From Methanomicrobiales archaeon HGW-Methanomicrobiales-1 (GTDB taxonomy: Archaea; Halobacteriota; Methanomicrobia; Methanomicrobiales; Methanospirillaceae): a DNA stretch of 64,000 nt. Positions 42,101 to 51,000 of the stretch are shown piece after piece. The notes below the pieces were generated by a model. The model ran no database searches, was not told the DNA's origin, and was given only the letters and a program-made list of their open reading frames with translations. The translations under genes and the position numbers were made by a program. Within the stretch, counting starts at the first letter, position 1, and the number at the start of each line of letters is the position of its first letter. Location: NCBI GenBank assembly GCA_002839675.1, contig PGYM01000002.1:476111-540110 (forward strand), in the 5' to 3' direction.

Positions 42101-42150
42101 CACATGTACATGTGATTGTAGCATGTACATGCTATTATCACATGTACATG
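42101..42150. repeat. Three CATGTACATG palindromes at exact 19-base steps
   Basis: The palindrome CATGTACATG occurs at 42103-42112, 42122-42131 and 42141-42150, with steps of exactly 19 bases; the flanks extend it to tcacatgtacatgtga and tagcatgtacatgcta. The array ends on the base before the stop codon of the CARF-like gene. Iteron-like spacing suggests cooperative protein binding; a termination role is the alternative. Confidence 0.6.
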
Positions 42151-43002
42151 CTACTCGCGTTTTCGCGGTTTGATCTCTGCGAGCTGCAAAGCCAGGGCTC
42201 CTGATGGAGTAATGGTGTAGTAATTTTCCTTCCGGTTGCTGTCCGGATTCGGGTATTCATGGACCAGATCCAATGCGACCATGGTCCTGAGAATATTTGC
42301 AAAGGTCCCCTGGCTGAGCTTGTGCATCACCGCCATCTTCCCGGTATACAGATTAGTTTTGCCCATCGTGTTCTCGGCAACCTTCACGCCCTTCTTCCGC
42401 ACCGGGATATAGGATACCGAGAGCTGGGTGAAGAGATACGAGCGGGGCACGACCCGAACCGGGTGATCCTGTTTCCCCGGGGTGTTGTACAGCATCTGGA
42501 GGATTTTGATATAGTTGGGGTTTGCTGCCACCGTCTCTGCCGGGGTTTTTGGCACCGCGAGTTTTGCGGCTGTTGCTTCGCCCTTTCGTTCTGCAAACGT
42601 GTAATACGCATCTCCCTGCACCCAGAGCGAGAGCGCGAACAGGGCCATGCACATGTCCTTAGAGCCGGCTGAAAGGTCGAACGAGAACCGTGCGTCCGGG
42701 TGCTCCTTTCTGATCTTCAGGAGTGCGTCGCGGGCGGTGGCATCTGCCGGGGGGCTGACATACACCAGCGGGGCAGGAATCTTCAGCGATGCCGCGAGTG
42801 TCCTGACCTGGTTCACCGCCTCCCGTGCGATATCCTTCTGTTTCCGGATTTCTTCCCCGTCCCGGGTGCTGTTGGAATAGAGTTCGATATCGGCAAACAC
42901 GTACACATGCGTGATATCCGGGTTGTCCCGGACGGTTGCAGCAAATGCCGGGAAGATATTCTCTCCTGCGGTGACGATGTGGACGTGTTCCTGCCGGGCC
43001 AT
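42151..43002 (-). CDS. CARF-like/winged-helix regulator (DUF6293/HFX_2341 type), copy 1
   Basis: A 283-aa protein. Residues 1-150 have the Rossmann-like layout of CARF-type ligand domains: VHIVTAGENIFPAFAATVRD at the start, THVYVFADIELYSNSTRD near 35, PLVYVSPP near 78, and FSFDLSAGSKDMCMALFALSLWV near 105, comparable to the (T/S)xGxK ligand loop of CARF proteins. Residues about 175-275 form a winged helix (TGKMAVMHKLSQGTFANILRTMVALDLVHEY...YYTITPSGALALQL). It resembles archaeal Csa3-like and HFX_2341-type regulators, but no cas gene or CRISPR array lies in this window. The ligand is unknown; a cyclic nucleotide is the family-based guess. It shares architecture with the gene at 47101. Confidence 0.75.
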   Translation of the reverse strand: MARQEHVHIVTAGENIFPAFAATVRDNPDITHVYVFADIELYSNSTRDGEEIRKQKDIAREAVNQVRTLAASLKIPAPLVYVSPPADATARDALLKIRKEHPDARFSFDLSAGSKDMCMALFALSLWVQGDAYYTFAERKGEATAAKLAVPKTPAETVAANPNYIKILQMLYNTPGKQDHPVRVVPRSYLFTQLSVSYIPVRKKGVKVAENTMGKTNLYTGKMAVMHKLSQGTFANILRTMVALDLVHEYPNPDSNRKENYYTITPSGALALQLAEIKPRKRE

Positions 43003-43074
43003 GATCAGCGTCCGGGGTTAAATGATAAATGCCTGCTGGACAAAACAAAGGAAATCCCGGCGCTCCTGCCGGCA

Positions 43075-44757
43075 TTATGAGAGCGTAAACCGGTACGCCC
43101 CTTTCGGTACCAGTATCTCGAACCGTGCGCCTTTCCCCGGCTCACCGGTCTCCGTGATCGTGATGCCGGTAATGGAGAGGATCTCGCGGGAGAGGAAAAG
43201 GCCGAGGCCGGTATTCTTCCCGAACCCCCGCTCGAAAAGGCGTTGTTTATCTTCGCTGGGGATACCGATCCCGTTATCCTCGCAGGTAATGACAAGCCCC
43301 TTTTCGGTTTCATGGCAGGAGATGTGGATCTTCGTCATGGCATCCCCGCCATATTTCAGGGCATTATCGATCAGGTTGTAAAAGACCTTCTCGAACAAGG
43401 GGTCACCATAGATCGAGAGGTCCTTCCGGTCGACCTCCACTCCCACGTCCCGTATGGGCAGGGCAGCTACAGCCCTTCGGACACTTGCATCGAGATTCTG
43501 CCAGGTGGGAGCAGTTGTTCCCATGTCCTCGTAGATTCTCGTAAAATCGATCTGGCGCCCGATCGCATCAGCAACCTCCCGCTCTTTCCGGAGATATTCA
43601 GTGGCTTCGGGAATATTGTCAAGGGAAGACCCCGAGAGTTCGAGGTAGGCTGAAAGGGCCATGAGCTGGTTCTTGATGTCGTGCCGGGTTATGGATGAGA
43701 GGATCGTGAGTTTTTTATTCACCCGGGAAAGGGTATCTTCTGCCAACTTCCGATCGGTGATATCGGTGATCACGGATAAGAACGACGGGGCCCCCTTCTC
43801 CTCAATCCGGACGGTCTTGATCATGCAGTACCGGGTGGTGCCGTCCTGGAGCTGGATCGCGATTTCGCGGAGGGGGGTTGGGGATGCTCCGCCCGGTGCT
43901 CCATCGGAGAACTCCTGGAAAACCTCAGCGCCTGAACCGGTCAGGAAGGAACTGATGGGTTGCCCGACAAGGGTCTCCCGGGATGGTCGCATGAGCCGGG
44001 TCGCTGCCGGGTTGGCGTACCGGATGATCTTCCGGTCGTGGACGAGAATATAATCAGGGAGGTTGTCTGAAAGGTTCCGGTACTGCTCCTCGCTTTGCCG
44101 GAGCTCGGTCTGGGTCCGGGCCATATTGAGCATCATAAAAGAACCCGTGGCGACGATATCCATGAGGATAGTGACGATAAAGAAGACAGGATTTATGGGA
44201 TCCGGACCTCCCAGCGAATGGTCCCCGGGAGTAACTAGCCCGTTGACTACTATCGCGGTCCAGAGGAGTGCCGTGACTAAGAAAGCCATGGCAAAGCTGT
44301 ACCTGATCAACCGGGTTTCTGGTTCTCTGGACCGTATCGCTATGAGGGAGATTGCAATAAAGCAGGGAACAATGAGCAACCCTATAATCATGCCACGCAT
44401 GACAACCGAATCGACACAGATCATAAAATAGAACAACAGGAATGCGGCCGGTATCAGCGCACCGTACACGATTGCAGGGAGTGTCCTTGACCGGAAATAT
44501 CTCCCGGTACTATCAAGCCGCATCATGACCGAGAGCGCGATCAAAAGATTTGCCACCGTTGAAGCGAACAGAACGGGCACGGCTCCTTCGAGCAGGTACA
44601 GGAAATACCCGCAGGACGTAACCAGCAGGCTGAGCACCCATGTCCTGACCCCATGATAGGTCTTCTGGGTCTTCCAGAAGGTAAAGAGCATCAGCGTGAG
44701 GACAACGTTGACGAGGAATAAGATAAGAAAAAGAGTCCTGATATCGGGGATCCACAT
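43075..44757 (-). CDS. Membrane sensor histidine kinase with PAS domain
   Basis: A 560-aa kinase. Seven or eight hydrophobic helices fill residues 5-225, of the archaeal histidine-kinase 7TM type. A PAS domain spans about 230-345 (YRNLSDNLPDYILVHDRKIIRYANPAATRLM), and the phosphoacceptor box is SSITRHDIKNQLMALSAYLELS near 365. The HATPase has N box NLIDNALKYGG near 462, G1 CEDNGIGIPSEDK near 500 and G2 NTGLGLFLSREIL near 520. The end, TETGEPGKGARFEILVPKGAYR, is shared with the kinase at 48096. No response-regulator gene adjoins it. The signal is unknown. Confidence 0.9.
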   Translation of the reverse strand: MWIPDIRTLFLILFLVNVVLTLMLFTFWKTQKTYHGVRTWVLSLLVTSCGYFLYLLEGAVPVLFASTVANLLIALSVMMRLDSTGRYFRSRTLPAIVYGALIPAAFLLFYFMICVDSVVMRGMIIGLLIVPCFIAISLIAIRSREPETRLIRYSFAMAFLVTALLWTAIVVNGLVTPGDHSLGGPDPINPVFFIVTILMDIVATGSFMMLNMARTQTELRQSEEQYRNLSDNLPDYILVHDRKIIRYANPAATRLMRPSRETLVGQPISSFLTGSGAEVFQEFSDGAPGGASPTPLREIAIQLQDGTTRYCMIKTVRIEEKGAPSFLSVITDITDRKLAEDTLSRVNKKLTILSSITRHDIKNQLMALSAYLELSGSSLDNIPEATEYLRKEREVADAIGRQIDFTRIYEDMGTTAPTWQNLDASVRRAVAALPIRDVGVEVDRKDLSIYGDPLFEKVFYNLIDNALKYGGDAMTKIHISCHETEKGLVITCEDNGIGIPSEDKQRLFERGFGKNTGLGLFLSREILSITGITITETGEPGKGARFEILVPKGAYRFTLS

Positions 44758-44927
44758 AGTATCACGCTCCGCCCGGTGTTAACCCACCGAACATCTGAAC
44801 AAAATGAGTTATGCGTATTTTTCCTGTGACGTTATGAATATTTGTCCCGAACATCCCTTTTTACTAATAATTGCACGCAGATATCGGGAGTGAACGTCAA
44901 TCTTTCACCAACGAAGGTGAATGGCCG

Positions 44928-45101
44928 TCACTTCCTCATGCCGAGAAACTTACGGATCCTTCCCCAGAAACTCCTTTTCGGCCTCCTGCAAAATGGCAGC
45001 CCGCCTTTTACCACGTGGACTGCCTCGCACTCATCGCACAGCGTATACCGCTCGCAGGTTTTTTTCGGGCAGGGGCAGTCCTTGCGGATGGTGGGTGGCA
45101 T
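44928..45101 (-). CDS. Small cysteine-rich basic protein
   Basis: A 57-aa protein beginning MPPTIRKDCPCPKKTCERY. Cysteines follow as CPCxxxxC, LCDEC and a later FC, with a His after the second cluster, suited to bind zinc or an iron-sulfur cluster. The tail is strongly basic and aromatic (RRPKRSFWGRIRKFLGMRK), suggesting nucleic-acid or membrane contact. The minus-strand reading is preferred over three overlapping plus-strand frames because of the Cys spacing, GC-rich third positions and a hairpin with arms TTCACC/GGTGAA just past the stop (44904-44920). I know no named family. Confidence 0.6.
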   Translation of the reverse strand: MPPTIRKDCPCPKKTCERYTLCDECEAVHVVKGGLPFCRRPKRSFWGRIRKFLGMRK

Positions 45102-45209
45102 TTCTGTACCACACTGAAATATCCGGTGGCTTAATGGTTTGCCTTAAAAAAAGTATACAGCCCGGGCAGGAACCCAACATTCAAGTCGTATCGCGATCGT
45201 TGTCTGTGT

Positions 45210-45542
45210 ATGGAAATTCCGGTCATTTATCCGGTGATCAACCTGTGCGGGATAGCTCTTGGGATTATAGGGGCCGCTCTCATCATCTACGGGGGATTCC
45301 GGGCAGTCATAAAGGTCGTATCGCTGGGACTCTTAAAACCGGCGTTTACCTATAACCAGATCCGTCGTGAATTCACGGACAAGATCGTATTCGGGCTCGA
45401 ATTTCTCATCGCAGCCGACATTCTTGCTACCCTGCTTTCCCCCAGCCAGCAGGATCTGATCAACCTTGCGGTGATTGTCGTGATCCGGACCGTACTGGGA
45501 TATTTCCTCTCAAAAGAGGCAGAGGAATTCAATCTCCAGTAA
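45210..45542 (+). CDS. DUF1622 membrane protein
   Basis: A 110-aa protein with a first helix (about 6-35, NLCGIALGIIGAALIIYGGFRAVIKVV), a cytosolic stretch IRREFTDKIVFGLEFLIAADILATLL, and a third helix INLAVIVVIRTVLGYFLSKEAEEF. This is the DUF1622 pattern, a three-helix family widespread in bacteria and archaea without known function. A TATA-like aaagtatacag lies at about 45149-45159. Confidence 0.85.
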   Translation: MEIPVIYPVINLCGIALGIIGAALIIYGGFRAVIKVVSLGLLKPAFTYNQIRREFTDKIVFGLEFLIAADILATLLSPSQQDLINLAVIVVIRTVLGYFLSKEAEEFNLQ

Positions 45543-45598
45543 CTTCCCGATACCCCTTTTTTAACCCTGCGATTCAAAGCAACAGGTCAAAGGATCCA

Positions 45599-46105
45599 TC
45601 ACCCCCGGTGCAGCTTTTCCGGCAGCTCCCTCGCCCATGCGGCAATCGCATCCCAGTCGCGGAAATCACCGCTCGGGATCTTTGCCATTGCCAGGAACTT
45701 CCGCATCACAAAGTTAACCTTTGCCGGATCCAGTTTACCGGCAAACAGGGCAGATGATACGGGGGTGAGGGGTCCAAGGGATTTTTTCAGGGCACCCATT
45801 GCCATCTCAACGGCACCGGGATCCGGGTTCTTTGGCGCAAGCCCGACGGCAAAGGCAGCAACCGGCAGGTTCTGGAGCTGCTCGTGATATCTCCCGATAA
45901 ATTTTCCCACAGCGCCATCGACACTCCCCATATAGAGCGGCCCGCCTACCACGACCGCGGTGTATCCCGCGAGCGTTGAAATGGTCTTGATCCCGGCGAC
46001 ATCAACTGCGAGTCCTGCGGCTGCCAGTTCTTTTCCTATCGCCTGCGCAATCTCTGCAGTTGATCCGTTCCGCGATGCATAGGCAACAAGTATTCGTGCA
46101 TCCAT
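45599..46105 (-). CDS. Flavodoxin-domain protein (HemG-like)
   Basis: A 168-aa flavodoxin. The FMN phosphate loop is ILVAYASRNGSTAEIAQAIGKEL from residue 5, then GYTAVVVGGPLYMGSVDGAVGKFI near 47, and LPVAAFAVGLAPKNPDP near 80. The C-terminal LDPAKVNFVMRKFLAMAKIPSGDFRDWDAIAAWAREL resembles the HemG/protoporphyrinogen-oxidase-like flavodoxin group. It probably transfers electrons; the partner is unknown. The start is 93 bases from the divergent coiled-coil gene. Confidence 0.87.
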   Translation of the reverse strand: MDARILVAYASRNGSTAEIAQAIGKELAAAGLAVDVAGIKTISTLAGYTAVVVGGPLYMGSVDGAVGKFIGRYHEQLQNLPVAAFAVGLAPKNPDPGAVEMAMGALKKSLGPLTPVSSALFAGKLDPAKVNFVMRKFLAMAKIPSGDFRDWDAIAAWARELPEKLHRG

Positions 46106-46198
46106 GATTGTTCCTGCCGGGTACTAAGTCAGGACGGGTATTAAAACCGGGCAGAAACAAATAAGACCATAAATCGCAAGTCAACATAGAGAAATTCT

Positions 46199-46999
46199 AT
46201 GAAACCTGAAGACGATCCCTGGCTGAAAAATGCTCATAAAAATGCAGAACACCTGGCAGCAGAGATCGAAAAACTGTCGTCGTTAACAGGTCCTATCCGG
46301 GAGAACCGCCCGATCATTACCAAATATCAGGATTTCTGGAACCAGGCAAAGCTAACGACCGCGTTGTTCAAAGAGTTAAAACCGCTCGCCCAGAGCGATC
46401 GCGACCTGCTCTGGAAACAATTCAATACGCTGTGCTGGGAAGTAAAAGAGAAACAAAAAACCGAGTACGGTTCGCTGGAATCCCTGTCGCAGGGGCATGT
46501 GGATGAAATTACGAAGCTGACGGAACTGGCACAGCTTCCCGCCAATACCACGGACCTTGAGCTCCATGATCTGGTGGAACGGGGGCAGGCTCTCAAAAAT
46601 GCCGGTGACCTGCTGGGAAAATACAAGCACGAGATGCTGGCAAAACACAAGAAGACCTGTTTCGACCAGATCCAGAAGATCAGGAAGACCCATGATACGG
46701 CCTGGGGATCGGTAAAGGCAGGAAAGCCCCGGCAGCAGTCGGAGACCGAGTCGCGAGTCCGGAAGAATCTCGAGGCCAATTATGAACGGCACGAGAAAGC
46801 AGCGAGTGCATTGGAGAACTTCCAGATCGGCAGGGCCCATATCCTTGCATTTCTCAGGACCTGCGAGATCCCCGAGAAGGTGACCGCGGCAAAGGCCCAG
46901 CTCGCAGATACCGAAGCCCGGATCAAGGATATCGAGGAAGGCATCCGGAAACTGAACCTGTGGATCGCAGAAGACGAGCGGGTCCTGAAGGGGAAGTAA
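46199..46999 (+). CDS. Soluble helical/coiled-coil protein of unknown function
   Basis: A 266-aa, highly charged, Lys/Glu/Gln-rich protein predicted to be almost entirely helical. Coiled-coil stretches are at about 17-35, 150-175, and 220-262 (AKAQLADTEARIKDIEEGIRKL). There is no signal peptide, membrane segment or catalytic motif. Tryptophans occur at spaced intervals (WLKN, FWNQ, LWKQ, CWEV), giving a weak resemblance to DUF349-like helical repeats, which I do not press. It stands alone between a flavodoxin and a CARF-like gene; the role is unknown. Confidence 0.75.
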   Translation: MKPEDDPWLKNAHKNAEHLAAEIEKLSSLTGPIRENRPIITKYQDFWNQAKLTTALFKELKPLAQSDRDLLWKQFNTLCWEVKEKQKTEYGSLESLSQGHVDEITKLTELAQLPANTTDLELHDLVERGQALKNAGDLLGKYKHEMLAKHKKTCFDQIQKIRKTHDTAWGSVKAGKPRQQSETESRVRKNLEANYERHEKAASALENFQIGRAHILAFLRTCEIPEKVTAAKAQLADTEARIKDIEEGIRKLNLWIAEDERVLKGK

Positions 47000-47100
47000 C
47001 CGCTGGTTCCGGTAATTTTTTCTCAATTATCCCGTTTTTTACCTGGCACACCCTGTCGGCATCCGGATCGATCCCATACCGTATTCCATCAGGGTATGAA

Positions 47101-47913
47101 TCAGGTAAGTTCCGGGGTTTTCCGGGCATGCCGTTTCCTCACTCGTGCGGAATAGACGAATAACGCGAGCTCGCCATCCGGGGTGATGCGGTACAGTTTT
47201 TCCTGATCATTACCCGGATCGGTCTCTTCCTGGATCAGGTTCCATTCGATCAGGGACGCGATGAGCCGCGAAAAAGCAACGGGAGATAGTTCCTGCCCGG
47301 TGGATCCCTCCTCCGTATCCCTGATCGGGAGCTGCCAGGCCTTTGTCTCGTTGAACAGCGTCTCTTTCGGCACCAGGGTATTTGCCTTCTTTCCGTGTTC
47401 CTGTCCCCGGAAGAGGATGGTGAGGATCACGAGGTAGTGCGGGTTGGCCGCCAGGTTTCTCGTGGGCAGGGAAGGCACCGGCACTCTTCGCGGGGGGGAA
47501 TTGCCGAATGCATAAAAAGCGTCACCCCCGACCCAGAGCGACATCGAGAACAGGCCCAGGGAGAGGCGTTTTGACCCGGCAGAGATGTCGAATGAATACC
47601 GGGCACCCGTATGCTCGCTGAATATCCCCAGCACCGGGTCGCGAATCGCGTCAAACGTTGCCGCATCGATGCAGACCAGAGCACAGGAAATCTGCCGGGC
47701 AAGGGACTGGGCGTTTACGTCATCAACCGCTTCGCGGATGGCGCACTTCCACATTCTTTTCTTATTGTCATCCCGCGCCGAGTTGGTATAGACCTCTTTT
47801 TCGGCAAAGATGAATGTGTGCGTGACGGTCCGGAGATCCTTGAGAACCGCAGGATAGGTTGTATGGATGCGGTCCCCTGCGCTGATGATGAGGATATGCT
47901 CCTGCGGATCCAT
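47101..47913 (-). CDS. CARF-like/winged-helix regulator (DUF6293/HFX_2341 type), copy 2
   Basis: A 270-aa relative of the protein at 42151. The N-terminus HILIISAGDRIHTTYPAVLKDLRTVTHTFIFAEKEVYTNSARDD lines up block by block with copy 1, and YSFDISAGSKRLSLGLFSMSLWVGGDAFYAF near 115 is the shared ligand-loop region. The winged helix follows at about 180-255 (LSPVAFSRLIASLIEWNLIQEE..LYRITPDGELALFV). Copy 2 is clearly diverged rather than a recent duplicate. No cas gene or array is nearby. The ligand and target genes are unknown. It ends tail to tail with the coiled-coil gene. Confidence 0.75.
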   Translation of the reverse strand: MDPQEHILIISAGDRIHTTYPAVLKDLRTVTHTFIFAEKEVYTNSARDDNKKRMWKCAIREAVDDVNAQSLARQISCALVCIDAATFDAIRDPVLGIFSEHTGARYSFDISAGSKRLSLGLFSMSLWVGGDAFYAFGNSPPRRVPVPSLPTRNLAANPHYLVILTILFRGQEHGKKANTLVPKETLFNETKAWQLPIRDTEEGSTGQELSPVAFSRLIASLIEWNLIQEETDPGNDQEKLYRITPDGELALFVYSARVRKRHARKTPELT

Positions 47914-48095
47914 GAGTAATATCCGGCGCCGGATAATAAATGACTGCCCGCTATACTGTTACCTTTTGGTCTGATTTCTCATTAGATCGTTCCAGAGCCG
48001 TTCTATTCAGATAAAACAAATTTTAATAAGAGAAGTTCAAATCGATCAATTTATTTAAACAAAAAAATACATTCTACTTTCCTATTGAGAATTAT

Positions 48096-51000
48096 ATGTC
48101 AAACATTCTTTATGTCGATGATGAACCTGCGCTTCTGGATCTCGGTAAAGAATTCCTTGAAATGTCAGGGCATCTCTCCGTCGAAACCGCAACCACGGTC
48201 GAAGATGCACTCGACAAGATAAAATTCAAGAAATTCGATGCGATCATTTCGGATTACCAGATGCCTGACATGTCGGGCATCGAATTTCTCCAGCATCTCC
48301 GCTCGAAACACCATGATATCCCGTTTATTCTGTTCACCGGCAGGGGCCGGGAAGAGATTGTCATCGAAGCATTGAACTGCGGGGCGGATTTCTATCTCCA
48401 GAAAGGCGGAGAACAGAAAGCGCAGTTTGCTGAACTCGAGCATAAGGTAAAAAACGCCATTGACCGGAAACGGACCCATGATGCGTTAAAGGAATCGGAG
48501 CAGCGCGTATTGGATATCATCAATTTCCTCCCCGATGCAACGTTTGCTGTCAACCTCGAGAACAAGGTGATTGCCTGGAACAAGATGATCGAGGAGATGA
48601 CCGGCATATCCAAGGCGGCAATCCTGGGGACCGGGGATTATTCCTATGCAGTCCCGTTTTACGGGGAGAAACGCCCAATTCTGGTTGATCTGGTCCTGAA
48701 TAACGACTGGAGCATTGAGAAAAAGTACCCTTTCCTGAAAAGAACCGGGGACAAGCTCATGACCGAGATCTGGAGTCCGTGCCTGTACGATGGGAAAGGA
48801 GCCCACATCGGGATCACGGTATCTCCCCTGTATGATACCAATGGCAGCATCATCGGGGCGATCGAGGCTATCCGCGACGTGACGGAACGCAAAGAAGCCG
48901 AAGAGAAACTGAAGTGTACGAACGATGAGCTGCATGCTGCCTACGAACAGCTGACCGCAGTCGAAGAGGAGTTGCGGTCAAACTATGAAGAGCTCAGCCG
49001 GGGCGAGCAGCAGCTCAGGCTCAGCGAGGAGCGGTACCGGGACGTGGTCGAGGACCAGACCGAGTTCATCTGCCGGTTCACTCCTGACGGTCGGCTCACG
49101 TTTGTCAATGATGCCTACTGCCGTTATTTTGGCCTCGATAAAGATGCCTGCCTTGAAAAACCCCACACGGTTGTTCTGCCCCCCGAAGACAAGCAGCTGA
49201 TAAAAGAGCACTTCTCGTCGTTCACCCCGGAACACTCCTCCAGCGTCGTCGAACACCGGATTGTCATGCCGACCGGGGAAGTACGGTGGCAGCGCTGGAG
49301 CGATCGGGCGATCTTTGACACGGATGGCCGAATTATCGAATACCAGTCCGTGGGAAGGGACACGACTGACAAGATCACTGCTGAAGAAAACCTGAGGCGC
49401 ACGAACGAGACACTGAATGCCGCTTACGAACAGCTGACCGCGATCGAAGAGGAGTTGCGGTCAAACTTTGAAGAACTCAGCCGGAACGAGCAGGAGCTTA
49501 GGCTTAGTGAAGAACGGTACCGGGATGTTGTCGAGGATCAGACCGAATTCATCTGCCGGTTCACTCCTGACGGTCGGCTCACGTTTGTCAACGATGCCTA
49601 CTGCCGCTATTTTGGCCTCGATAAGGATTCCTGTGTAGGTCGTCGGCACACGGTCGTCATTCCCCCGGAAGATGTGCCACAAATGAAACAGCATCTCTCC
49701 GCGTTCACACCGGAACATTCCTCCAGCATTATCGAACACCGGATCGTCATGTCGACCGGGGAAGTGCGTTGGCAGCGCTGGAGCGATCGGGCGATCTTTG
49801 ACACTGAAGGTCGAATCATTGAGTACCAGTCCGTGGGCAGGGATACCACTGATAAGATCACCGCTGAAGAAACCCTGAGGCGCATGAATGAGGAGCTGCA
49901 TGCTGCGTACGAGCAGCTGACCGCAGTTGAAGAAGAGCTGCGGTCAAATTATGAAGAGCTCAGCCGGGGCGAACAGGAGCTTAGGCTCAGTGAAGAACGG
50001 TACCGGGACGTGGTGGAGGACCAGACCGAGTTCATCTGCCGGTTTACTCCTGACGGCCGGCTCACGTTTGTTAACGATGCCTACTGCCGCTATTTTGGCC
50101 TCGATAAAAAAGCCTGTCTTGAAAAACCTCACACAGTGGTTGTGCCTCCTGAAGACAAACCGCTGATGAAAGAGCACTTTTCGTCGTTCACAACGGAACA
50201 CCCCTCCAGCATAGTTGAACACCGGATCGTCATGCCAACCGGGGAAGTACGGTGGCAGCGCTGGAGCGATCGGGCGATTTTTGACACGGATGGCCGGATC
50301 ATCGAATACCAGTCCGTGGGAAGGGACACCACCGATAAGATTACCGCTGAAGAAATCCTAAGGCGCACGAATGAAGAGCTGCATGCTGCGTACGAGCAGC
50401 TGACCGCGACCGAAGAGGAACTGCGCCAGAACTATGATGAACTCGGCAAAAGCCAGACAGAACTGCACGCCGCATATGAGCAGCTGACCGCAACCGAAGA
50501 GGAGCTACGATCGAACTATGAAGAGCTTGCCCGGGGCGAGCAGCAGCTTCGTTTCAGTGAAGAGCGGTACCGGAACGTAGTGGAGGACCAGACCGAGCTG
50601 ATCTGCCGGTTTGCTCCGGATGGAACCCATCTCTTTGTCAACGATGCCTACTGCCGTTATTTCGGGAAAAGCCGTGAAGATATTATCGACCAGCATTTTA
50701 TCCCGGATGTCCCCCCGGAAGACCATACTCTCCTGAAGGCCCATTTTGCCTCATTCAGCCCGGACTGCCCGGTGCATATGATTGAACACCGCATCGTCAT
50801 GTCAACCGGGGAAGTGCGGTGGCAGCAGTGGTCAGAGCGGGCGATTTTTAATGAAAAGGGTGTGTTAACGGAATACCAGTCCGTGGGAAGGGACATCACT
50901 GACCGCAAACGTACGGAATATGCGTTGAACGAGGTAAATATCAAGCTCAACCTGCTCTCCAGCATCACCCGGCATGATATCCTCAACCAGCTGACCGTGC

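Noticed and set aside
42101-42150. Possible CRISPR array near the CARF-like gene
   Set aside because: The units are 10-base palindromes spaced by only 9 bases; there are no 25-40-base repeats with unique spacers and no cas gene.
44921-45355. Three overlapping plus-strand frames between 44842 and 45355
   Set aside because: They overlap each other in different frames, and the minus strand encodes a patterned Cys-rich protein while DUF1622 starts at 45210.
48945-50393. Possible assembly duplication in the PAS kinase
   Set aside because: Units differ at many bases (for example KDACLEKP, KDSCVGRR, KKACLEKP), so they are real diverged copies and not an exact assembly repeat.
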